Positions 23,601-33,839 of a DNA stretch of 64,000 nt are shown piece by piece. Every line of letters starts with the position of its first letter. The stretch's first letter is position 1. Where the stretch lies: contig JAJEKV010000049.1 of NCBI GenBank assembly GCA_021234155.1, positions 2,075,487-2,139,486 of the forward strand, written 5' to 3'. A program made the translations under genes and the position numbers. Below the pieces are notes generated by a model. That model did not search any database. It was not told where the DNA came from and saw only the letters and a program-made list of their open reading frames with translations. Source of the DNA: Isoetes taiwanensis. Lineage: Eukaryota > Streptophyta > Lycopodiopsida > Isoetales > Isoetaceae.

Positions 23601-24646
23601 CCGAGGCGCTTGGTGAAGTCCTGTCTGTTGGAGGTATGCTTATTGCTTCTTGCAATAGCATGGATTTTTGGATGCGTAGTCATCCTGGCAACAGTTTTTT
23701 CCCAGGTGGTTTTTAGTCTGGGCCATGGTGATTATGGTTTGTTCTGTGGGCTTCGGTCCTTGTTCTGGTTAGGGACTTCGGTCCCGTTTTGTACTTGTGG
23801 TCCCATAACCCGATTGGGTTCCGTGGACATTAAAAGTTTCTTCCTTCCTTCCTTCCTTCCATCATCCAAATTCACATATTCCTATCTTATTCATCTCTCC
23901 CCTTGGGGCAAGTAAGAAAATGTATCTCTGCTCAACCTTACGAATCTTTTTTAGGGTTTAATAACGAAGAAAATAGAAGTGCATTGCAGAGAAGTGGTGG
24001 AGGAAGAAATGGCAGGGGATGGCTGCCAACAGATCCATCTGATGCATTGTAGGGAACTGATGGATGAAGAAATGACAGCAGAATGACGATAATTTGAACA
24101 TGGAAACTCGCATGTATTCTAGATAGCACACTAAAAGGGCCCTTTTTATTTCATCTAAGTATGATAGGAGGTAATGGAATTGGATGGATGCATCCCAAGC
24201 AATGAACCTATGTACACATGGTACATTGGTTGCCAAGCATGGTGCAAGCCTTTAGCCTTATAAATTTTTAGTTTTATGCAAGTAGAAGCGTGCTAGAGAT
24301 TAACCTGCTATGGAGCACATAGTGCAGCTAATGTGCTGGAAGAAGCAGGTCTAGCAGGGGGTTTGGGATTAGCTGCAGTTGACAGAAGCTGGAAAGAGGT
24401 GTCACCGCGGTTTTGCTGCTTCAGTACTGAGGCTGTATATGAGATTGTAAAGTGTGTAGTAATTTGTTGATTTAGTAAATGCTGCTAATGCAACTGGTCA
24501 GACAAATCAGGGAGGCCTTAAAAAAATTGGCAGTTCTGGTTTTGCTGCATGGGCACTACGTATGTGTTAAGTGGCCTATCATTGGGGCTTATAAACCATG
24601 AAGAATTAATACCTTTGGCGGATAGTTTGCTTTTTCTTTTTCCCTC
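20608..24646. repeat. 3.4-kb direct repeat, copy 2
   Basis: This matches 13,531-16,972 apart from a 578-bp insertion at 23,283-23,860 and minor changes. The left edge is fused to the TTCC tail of the retroposon. The right edge continues past the homology into AGCTTGCAAATAAC, where copy 1 instead joins the retroposon. Confidence 0.93.
23283..23860 (+). mobile_element. Short TTCC-tailed retroposon insertion
   Basis: Comparison with copy 1 shows a clean insertion between ATCTCCACCCTCT and CCATCATCC. The insert is GC-rich at its 5' end (repeated GCGCCTG-type words) and ends with ACCCGATTGGGT (23,808-23,819), GTGGACATTAAAAGTTTC and a TTCC tail. This is the same 3' signature as the elements at 5,112 and 20,617. 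There is no reverse transcriptase, so it is a heavily 5'-truncated LINE or a SINE-like rider on that LINE. At most a couple of bases of target duplication are visible. Confidence 0.85.
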
Positions 24647-24649
24647 TAG

Positions 24650-25620
24650 CTTGCAAATAACTCTATGATAGCTGCAAAAAAAATAAAAAAATAAAAAAAA
24701 AGAGATAATAATAATAATAAAAAAATTATTGTAAAAATATAATATATATTTTAGATATAGACGCTTAGACATTTTGGCTCCTTCTTCTTGGATGGGTAGA
24801 CAAGAAATCACAAACTCTAATAACAATTAAGCAAATTGTTTACTTAAACAAATCTATTAAGTATTTATAGATGGATTCATACAATATATATTACAGCCAG
24901 TGAAGAGACCATGGTGGTCGTGTTGTCACAATGATTACACCCTCTTCACACACGGACCATCTAGTACGAACATCGTATGGAGCATTCTTCAAGCCATGGG
25001 GGCAAGTTACAAACGATAGAGATAGAAATCTGTACGAAAAGGTCCTTCATGGACCATGCACTAGCTTGTCCAACCAATGTCACCACCCCCTTCTCGCCTC
25101 ATTTCTTCAATTAATAGGTTTTTTCAATATCTCTAGGGGAATGTTTTAAATTTAGCATTATAATGTTGCACACATGACATGGAAAGATTTGGAAGAATTC
25201 ATTCAGAACACCATGAAGAAAAACTAGCTGCAGTTGGAACTTTGTGTTTTTGTTTGCATTGTTTTGAACTAATGATTCAACTCAAAATGATCATTTTATG
25301 ATTTATTAAACTTTTTGATTTGATCTATGCACATACTTGTGTAAACTTCTTGATGAATCAAGTTTTCAATTCTGTTCAAATTTTAGTTTTTGGCACTGGA
25401 TAAATTTTGCCTTAATGTTCAGTAAATTCTGAGAATGTATAGTAAAGGTTCTAGAATGTGGAGTAAAAACCTTAGAATATTGATACGAGGTAAAATAACA
25501 ACCAAAACACAACTGAACATTAAAAGGGGAGGAGGAGTTGTTCACGTGGCAGTACGCGAATGGACAATAGGCCAAAAATTTGCCATTGCTCGCTTACATA
25601 GATTTGGTATCACAAAAATA
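24650..25620. other. AT-rich spacer, no gene seen
   Basis: This includes an A-rich and AATAAT-rich low-complexity stretch at about 24,677-24,750. No coding region is supported. Confidence 0.4.
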
Positions 25621-25885
25621 ACCCAGAGCATCTAAGCATTTTTGCATCCTTTGCATAGTTTTGATACTAGTACTATATCATCAACATACAAAAGCAGCAT
25701 GAATTCGTATCCTTCTAATGCAGTGCTATCCCAACCAATCCAGTCCTTCAATTCATCCATAGACAAATTGAATAATGTGGCAAAAAGAGGGCACCGTTAT
25801 TTAACTCCAATATTACTTGCGACCAGATCTAGGCATCTCTGGATAATGGAAATAAAAGTTGTACCATTATCTTCTCACAAAAATA
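25620..25885 (-). mobile_element. LINE reverse transcriptase fragment with YVDD
   Basis: The minus-strand frame reads PLFATLFNLSMDELKDWIGW followed by EFMLLLYVDDIVLVSK. This is the catalytic palm of a LINE reverse transcriptase. It is cut at its 5' side by the 3' tail of another LINE at about 25,886. Confidence 0.75.
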
Positions 25886-27345
25886 AGAGAGAAATGAAAA
25901 TGAAATTTGGATTAATCATGTCTACAAAACCATCTTTAGAAAACATTCAAACTGTACATTCAACGTCATAGAAAACATCATCTAATGCATCCTTTAACAT
26001 GAATACATTAGTCTCTTTCTCCTCAATCTCATCAACACGCCTCATTTCTTATTTTTAAACAATGATCAAGAACTTCTACAAGAAATCTTCCTACAGGAAT
26101 TGGAGGACCAGTAAAGAAATGTACCAATGAGTGAGATGTAACTCAAAATTTATGCCGAATGCATGCATATGCAGGGCAGCGGATAATGACACGAGCTTCA
26201 TCCTCTATCTCGTCAGATGCACATAGCTTACATATCCTCACTTCATAGGGAATATCATGCCATCATCCTATCTCCACCCCAAGCCTATGAGAACGAAGTC
26301 TCATCCTGCTGATTGTATGTCGTAATTTGAGCGGCAGATTCTCTTTCAGACATGGTGCTTCCTGTAAGGTTGGATTTATCGTCTGTCTGTAATATTCCTT
26401 TTTAACCTCTGGCATACTCCACTGCTTATGTACTACATGCTCCTTATCCATTCCTTTAACCTGCTTCTGTTACTATCAATATCCATAATATTCAAGCCCA
26501 ATTTGCAAAGCTACTTTTTAATATCTACTTACCACCCTTTCTCTTGACTTTCTTCCATGACTAGACAATGCAATGAATCACTATGTGTATCCAATTCTAT
26601 TTTGCATATGTATACAAGCGTTCTATATAGCACTTCTACTTCCAGGGGAAGCATCTCACATTCTACAAAAGCATATCATATGGTGTCTGGATTTTTGTGC
26701 CTAATTCAGCATGCAAAAAGATTTTTTGAAACTTTTAAACCTTTTTCCACATTTCCATTGAAAGTCCCAGTCCTCAAACTTCACAACCACAGTGCACAGT
26801 ATCAAAGCACACAAATTCTATCTTTGCACATTTCCTCTGCAATGCTAATAATGCTTTCAATCCACCACTAACTCTTTGTTCAATTGCTTGATTCCAATGG
26901 AAGCTCTTATCAACAATCATACCAAGATATTTATAAGTATTTACAATTACTATAAGCTTACCCTTATAGTCCCTTCTAAAATGCTCTCTTATTGGTGCCA
27001 AAAATAACTATTTTAGTTTTGCCCATATTCACTCCCATCCCCTTCGCATCACAAAAGTTTGCTAGAGTATCCAATCCATTACACTTCTGGCTAAGAGCAA
27101 AATATCATCAGCATATAGTAAGAGCAATACTATATACCTGCATTGACATGCCTTCTTCCCCACATCCTAGTAATACACCAATGTTGCTAAGCACTAAATC
27201 TTGACAGTTTTCAATGAAATACGTTATCATATAGAGTTTTGACTGCATCTTGGTATTGTATGGGAACATTTATCGTAACCATACACTGCCAAATGATCGC
27301 CCTCTGCATTTTGTCAACCTTTGTAAAATCAACAAACATGCAAGC
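25886..27345 (-). mobile_element. LINE fragment, reverse transcriptase to C-terminal zinc knuckle
   Basis: In minus-strand order: IACMFVDFTKVDKMQRAIIW (fingers region, about 27,330), GMGVNMGKTKIVIFGTNKRA, YKYLGMIVDKSFHWNQAIEQ then RVSGGLKALLALQRKCAKIE (thumb region), MRLRSHRLGVEIG, and a terminal ICKLCASDEIEDEARVIIRC zinc knuckle near 26,200. Several stops and frame shifts make it inactive. The 3' end has CCAAATTTCATTTTCATTTC at about 25,890-25,910, the same ATTTC-type tail as two neighbouring LINE ends. It is inserted into the LINE at 25,620-25,885. Confidence 0.8.
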
Positions 27346-27471
27346 AATGGTTTTTTCTTACTTATAATTGAGTCCATCATTCTACCCAAGCACTAATTTT
27401 GGTGTTCAACATAGTAGCAAATAGCTACTATGCTATTTGCTAGCACAAAATTTGTGGGTTTTTTTTGGGGG

Positions 27472-27875
27472 GGAGGGGGGGGCATGGGGAGGGGAGGTGG
27501 AGGGAGGGATGAGATGAGATGAAATGAAATTTGGTTATTACATCTCTGAGACTGCCAAGTCTATAAGATGTGCAACTTGTACATTCAACATTATCAAATA
27601 AATCATCTAATGCATCCTCTGATAGTAATGCATTAGTCTCTCCTACATCTAACTCATCTACTTCTAAGGTTCTTAAAATATCGTCCCTATGTAAGCAGGG
27701 CAATGCAGAAGTACATGTTCCCCATCTTTAAGTATCCCTGGCTCACATATCTTACACAATCTAAGCTCATGAGGAATGTCATTCCACTTGCCTACTTCAA
27801 CGCCAAGCCTATGTGACCCCAGCCTCATCCTGCAGATGGCATGCCTATGCTTCGTGGCAATTCACTTTGCCAAAT
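27472..27875 (-). mobile_element. LINE 3' end with ATTTC/ATCTC tail
   Basis: The minus strand encodes HAICRMRLGSHRLGVEVGKW, NDIPHELRLCKICEPGI and then DGEHVLLHCPAYIGTIF, the C-terminal zinc knuckle of the same LINE clade. It ends in AAATTTCATTTCATCTC and a CCCTCC-rich tract. It is 5' truncated. Confidence 0.75.
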
Positions 27876-27878
27876 ACT

Positions 27879-28060
27879 GGAGGGAGGGAGGGAGGGAAGG
27901 AGGGAGGGTGGGAGAGAGAAATGAAATGAAATTTGATTATTACATCTATGAGCTTGGTAGAATGAATTCCTAGAAAATTATCTATGATATCAAAGGTGTG
28001 ATGGAAGACACTTGATGATGGTGCATCTATAGCATGTGTTAATGTGTCATACCAACACAT
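27879..28060 (-). mobile_element. Another LINE 3' terminus
   Basis: On the minus strand, ATAATCAAATTTCATTTCAT is followed by a CTCCC-rich microsatellite at 27,935-27,879. Unlike the neighbouring element, no coding part is recognisable upstream. It abuts the 5' side of the LINE at 27,472-27,875, consistent with insertion into it. Confidence 0.6.
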
Positions 28061-28399
28061 GGCAACAATTTCTAAGCCCTTGGCAACTAGTTAGTTTCAT
28101 ACGAAAAAAGTTTGATTATACTACCACATTGTTTACAAGAAGATGCTTAACTAGCTAAGAATGGCAACTAAGCTGAGATAAATGCAAAGTGCGGTCTATA
28201 TGTAGCTTCAGAGTCTTGGTTCTAACCTTAAACATCTTGGACATCATTACCTTCTAACATAAATATAATTAAAGATTACAATTCAAACATTAGTAAACGT
28301 GTACCCGGTGTTGCAGGGCTAATGTCCTGGCATGTGTTGTTACTCAGCCTTTTAACGTCCATATGTTCAACTTCTAACGACACATGTAAATACTGGCAA

Positions 28400-28870
28400 C
28401 ACTACTACAAAAATAGGTATAAATGGCACAATTATGTGCCATTCTTTCCCTATATAAATGGCACTTTTTGGGTGTGCCATTTGTGCATATTTGTGCCGTA
28501 AATGCTCCGCCTTTTTTATGCCATTCAAGTGTGGTCAAAATATGTGCCATTTAATTGACATGTGCCTGCCATTTAAGTGACTTGTAATTGTGTCATTCAT
28601 GTGCCATTTAAATATGCATTGTGCCACTTAAATGCCATTCAAGTGACATGCATTGTGACATGTATGTATGGTGCATGTGCCACTCAAGTGCCATAAGTAT
28701 GACATGTATGTGTAGTGCTTGTGCCACTAAAGCGCCATAAGTATGGCATGTATATATAGTGTTTTTGCCACTCAAGCGTCATTAATGTGGCATGCATATG
28801 CCATGAAAGTGCCATAAAAGTGTCGTGTTCATTGTGACATGAATGTGTGGAGTGATTGCCATTTTCATAT
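28400..28870. repeat. Left subterminal repeat region of the CACTA element
   Basis: Many short copies of TGCCATTTAA, GTGCCATT and ATGGCAC in both orientations. The right-hand counterpart lies at about 38,340-38,840. In the family, such repeats bind the TNPA-type protein. Confidence 0.8.
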
Positions 28871-29058
28871 TCTTTAAATAGAATTAGTTGTTTTATGGTT
28901 ATGTGAACAATGTTGAATAGTATTTCTATAAAGAGAAATACAATAACAAAATATTCAATAAAATGTCATGTCATGGATACAATAATAGTAAATAGAATGT
29001 CAAATGTCATGTGGGTACAATAATAGTAAATAGAATGTCATACACAAGGACCCAATGT

Positions 29059-31371
29059 TTATTGAGCAATACGACTCAATAAAGATAATGGCCAAATGAT
29101 CACTGAGTTTATCGCATCCTTGAATGTCGTAAGTTCGCTTGTTGGATACAACAACTGGTCATTCAAGTGTCCAGGATTTATGCTTTGAACCATAATAGAA
29201 GCATTACCATTGCCAATTGGTTGACAGTGACAAGTTTTCTTTGGATCTAACGAGAAAATCCTTCCATGTCCAATGATTGATTTATTTCTCAAATCAAGAA
29301 TTTGGACTTCGTTGTTTTCCTGTAGTAAATGGACCAAGGAAATGTCACATGTTATTTTTGAAAAGTTCAAAAAATCAAAACATAGATATAGATGTTACCT
29401 GAAAATCCTTTTGGACATGTTTTGTTGGCAAACACTGTTTTTTAAACTTGGGAATTGCACTTCCCTAATATTCAAAATATAAATTACAATTCACGAAATT
29501 CTCATAGTTCATTATATAGATGCTACTTTACCTGGCTTCCAATGGATGCTTCTTTGTAGATCACTTTCCTCACGGCCTGTATAGTTATTATATAAAGGAT
29601 TGATGACATTAAAAGAGCAAGAACAATCGTTCGAGATGGTTTACTTTACCTGGCTTCCAACAGATGCCTCTTTACAATAGAATAGAATAGAAATGATCAA
29701 TAACTTTTCCCATAGCCTACATAATTGTTTATAAAAAGATCAATAATATGAAGTGAGTAAGAGCAATCAACAAAGATAATTTCGCAATACCTGGCTTCCA
29801 ACTGATGCTTCCTTGTTGATCATGTTTCTTGCAACCTACATAATTAATTTGTAAAGGATTGATGGCATAGAAAAATGCAAAAATATATCACAAAGATATT
29901 TCACAATACCTGGCTTCCAATTGAGGTTTCTCTACTTGTTACCTTTCCCAAAGCCTATTGTAAAGGAGTAATGATATAAGGTAAATAGAAACAATTAATG
30001 AAGATGTTTTCACAATACCTCTTCTTTTGTATCTTCTTCAAGTTTTTTCTTCTTAGCAGATAAGCTTTCAATCTGTTTGTGCAACTCTAGAAGCATAGAT
30101 TTGGCATCATTCACCATTTGTGTAACATCACCTTGAGTTTCTCTAGGTTCTTCGAAGCTTTTATGAAGAGCAATTGGCTTCTTGACACGTTTGCATGTAG
30201 CTTTCACATTGAATGACGGTGAGATGTGCATATGTACCCTAAAATTCCATACAAAGAAGATAAATAGAAGCATATAATCACCACATAATTTAAAGGATAA
30301 AAAAAATGTAACCTTACGCTTGATTTCCCTTCCCAATCTAGTGTCTTGGCTCCCCTTGGTAAGTTCCTTTATCCTTTAGAGGTATGAGCTTCATTTGCAA
30401 TTTCAGCTGTGGTTGGCGACCTTTGCATCTTTTCTTTCTACAATTTGTAATCAAGTGAATTTTACACATTAACATGACACTTACCAAGTAGATGGAAATT
30501 TAAGATTAACATTCTTACCAAACGCATGTATGTTCCAGCATAGCCACTTCTTCCGGTGTTGTTAGTAATTTTTTGGTCTGCTCGGTTCTTTTTGTTGCGA
30601 CTACTAGAGCTCTGAAGAATATTAGCATTTAGTATTTTACATCAAAAAATATTTATAAAGATATTAAACAGTATAACATTTTACCTTGTATTCGTTTGTC
30701 TCCATATACGCAAGAAATCTAAACCAAGTGTCATTCTTCATCCAATCTGGCTTTATTGGCTCTTCATTATTTTTTCGAGCTCGCAAGACCTTATTGCATA
30801 CACTCCTCCTTGCCTCTCTAATACCCTTAGAAAGGCGCGTCCGCCAATATTTTTTGTCCCACTCAGCCCATGGTATAACAAACCAATTCTGCATTTGTGA
30901 AATAAAAAAATCACGTTATCTATTTTGCTTAAAAAGAAACATAAAAAGCTTTGAAGACGTCTATTTTATTTAATGAGAAATAATTAAAAAGCTATGCATT
31001 TTTAATTAAAATCACCTATTTTAAATTAAAGTCACCTGCAATGTTCTTCGTACAAGGTCCAACTGCCCCTGGGGAACTTTTCTCATGTCCGAAATGGACA
31101 GATCAACATGCTTTTTGATGAGTAAATTTAGTTTCCGATCAAAGTAATTCTTATAGGCACCACATGGGATCATTTCACCATCAAGTTCCAGTTTGTATGG
31201 TCTTTCCTCTCTTACAATTGCCCTTATAGCATTATTTGATAATCTTCTTAGGTGGTTCCGCCGTGCTTTTTCATACTTGAGTTGATGCTCTTCACCTTTA
31301 TGTATTCCCTCATAAAAAGTTAGTAAGTAAAATAAATAAACTAGAAAAAAATAGAATTTATTAGGATACAA
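29059..31371 (-). pseudogene. CACTA ORF1 (plant transposase, Transposase_24/TNPA-type) gene
   Basis: Exons read on the minus strand include 31,371-31,037 (basic, with NHLRRLSNNAIRAIVREERP and VPQGQLDLVRRTLQ), about 30,892-30,685 (WAEWDKKYWRTRLSKGIREA, RRSVCNKVLRARKNN), a serine/asparagine-rich exon ending NNTGRSGYAGTYMRL, a KEKMQRSPTTAEIANEAHTS exon, a coiled-coil exon at about 30,240-30,018 (MLLELHKQIESLSAKKKKLE), four repeated mini-exons (29,954-29,532) and a C-terminal exon ending DAINSVIIWPLSLL. The order fits the accessory or DNA-binding protein of plant CACTA elements. A stop follows HTSKG in the exon near 30,370, and one mini-exon is disrupted, so the gene is probably non-functional. 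It is divergent from TNP2 at 32,471-38,049. Confidence 0.75.
29532..29954 (-). repeat. Array of four tandem mini-exons (three of 45 nt, one of 67 nt)
   Basis: Each unit has an AG acceptor, an exon and a GT donor. Exons: 29,954-29,910 ALGKVTSRETSIGSQ; 29,835-29,791 VARNMINKEASVGSQ; 29,716-29,650, expanded to 67 nt by an insertion built from TTCTA repeats that brings in a stop; 29,576-29,532 AVRKVIYKEASIGSQ. The intact exons start and end on codon boundaries. Exon skipping would keep the frame. Confidence 0.85.
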
Positions 31372-32624
31372 ACAAATAAAAAATCTTGATCTTGAAGAAG
31401 CTTTTTTTTTTATTTAGCTTCATAAGGGGTACGATGTTAACACGTACTATGTACTATTTGAAGCATAATTTTAAGGCAATTGATTTTGCATACTCAACAA
31501 AACTATTCACCCATACTATATCCTCTTTCAAAGAAATGAATGCATAACAAGATTGTGCCTTTTTGTGAAACCTTTAATTCAACAAAAAGTCAAAATAGCT
31601 TCTTCTATTAGTTTGCTAGATGGGGTATTCACAAAATGTCATGGTGTTGCATTGGTTTTATCATAAGAGTGCATAATGGTCTAATTGGTATACTTGTTAA
31701 ATATATCGAGATTCGTTTGCATAGTGCATGGTTTGTGCTTTTTTACACTAGCTAAGTTTCTTAGACTTCAATACACATCTTACAGATATACACATCTTAT
31801 CATTGCGTGATATAGGGAGGCTTTAGAAAGCCAAGCATAAGAAAATGATGCTCCCTTAGAAGGTTCTTATGACTAGCATGTAGATGACCTAAGGTTTGAT
31901 TTACTAAGAAGTGTAGACCACTAGCCTTGGTAAGTACGATTATAAGAAAAATAAAATACAAGGGGCCAAGTCTAAAGTTTTGAAAAGATTGCTTTGAAAG
32001 GCTAAGTCTTATATTTTGGAAGTATCTTTTGTGGAATTGCTCAACTGGCACAATGATTGAATACGGCCCGACCTCTAAAAAGAATAAAAAATCTCAGTTG
32101 CTTTAGATAAAATTGCATGGAGCATTCAGATAGAAGCTCGATCGTGAATTGGATTTCGACATGTGTTTTGCATCGAAACGATTGAAATTTGCTTCATGAC
32201 ATTAAAATCGTTATTCCGTACACATGCTTGTTTGTCAAACACTAATGATTGAATAAAGATTGTGCACTAGGGGAGCTGAAGGTACATACAATTCTTACAA
32301 ATTTCAGCAGATGAAGATGCACTGAAATTCAAAGGCTCTTTTAACGAAATGCAATGTAGTGGCCTGATTCCAATGGAACTAAACCATTGGAATTCATTCA
32401 GTATGGCACCATGCAAGCATTAGTTGCTTAAGATGCAATGTAATGATTCAACCCAAAAGAGAGAAAGGAGTTGTCTCGAAAAGAATTGAAACAAAAAAAG
32501 AAACTTGATGATGCAGATGATGATCCAGTGAAAAGGACGGGGTGGAAACGCCTTTCTATATTTTATGAGCTTCCATATTGGGAGGTATGTCATGCTTGCA
32601 TATATCATTATATATATAAAATTA

Positions 32625-33780
32625 TTCTATGTGTCCCAGGAAAGGATGTACCCATGCTATATAGAGATTAATGCCAGCCGTCCAATTGGAAATGGAGGGC
32701 CATGATGCCGCCACCTCATGGGAGAGGTCATGCATGGGCATGGAAATATGATGGGGGTCATGCATAGGGGCATGCACCATGTCTTTAAGCCGTCGGATCA
32801 AAAGGGGAGGAGAAATCATGGCCCTTAATTTTTATAAGGAAAGTGCAAGGAAGTTTCCTAAAAATGGATTTGGTGCAACCAATCTTAACCGTTGGATCAA
32901 AAGGGGGGAGAATAAATCCTAGCCATTCATTTTTTTATTAAATTAGATTTTTTTATATTAAAGAAGATAGTTAATGAACCCTTTATTTAATGAAAAGATA
33001 TATAAAATTATTCTATGTGTCCCAGGAAAGGATGTACCCATGCTATATAGAGATTAATGCCAGCCGTCCAATTGGAAATGGAGGGCCATGATGCCGCCAC
33101 CTCATGGGAGAGGTCATGCATGGGCATGGAAATATGATGGGGGTCATGCATAGAGGCATGCACCATGTCTTTAAGCCGTCAGATCAAAAGGGGAGGAGAA
33201 ATCATGGCCCTTAATTTTTATAAGGAAAGTGCAAGGAAGCTTCCTAAAAGTGGATTTGGTGCAACCAATCTTAACCGTTGGATCAAAAGGGGGGAGAATA
33301 AATCCTAGCCATTCATTTTTTTATTAAATTAGATTTTTTTATATTAAAGAAGATAGTTAATGAACCCTTTATTTAATGAAAAGATATATAAAATTATTCT
33401 ATGTGTCCCAGGAAAGGATGTACCCATGCTATATAGAGATTAATGCCAGCCGTCCAATTGGAAATGGAGGGCCATGATGCCGCCACCTCATGGGAGAGGT
33501 CATGCATGGGCATGGAAATATGATGGGGGTCATCCATAGGGGCATGCACCATGTCTTTAAGCCGTCGGATCAAAAGGGGAGGAGAAATCATGGCCCTTAA
33601 TTTTTATAAGGAAAGTGCAAGGAAGCTTCCTAAAAATGGATTTGGTGCAACCAATCTTAACCCTTAGATCAAAAGGGGAGAGAATAAATCCTAGCCATTC
33701 ATTTTTTTATTAAATTAGATTTGTTTATATTAAAGAAGATAGTTAATGAACCCTTTATTTAATGAAAAGATAGTGAGGTG
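32625..33780. repeat. Tandem array of 386-bp units
   Basis: CCCATGCTATATAGAGATTA occurs at 32,651, 33,037 and 33,423, an exact 386-bp period, with further whole or partial units at about 34,215-34,470 and 34,480-34,800. The units are nearly identical. They contain a 65-codon minus-strand open frame in each copy, which is a by-product of the repeat. Confidence 0.93.
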
Positions 33781-33839
33781 GCAACTCAATAATTATGAAG
33801 CTTTCTTGGAAGCTTCCTTTTTTTGCGTCGCCTTTAAAC

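Noticed and set aside
27440-27703. 87-codon minus-strand frame as a small gene
   Set aside because: It is a frame-shifted read of a LINE 3' UTR and its poly-pyrimidine tail.
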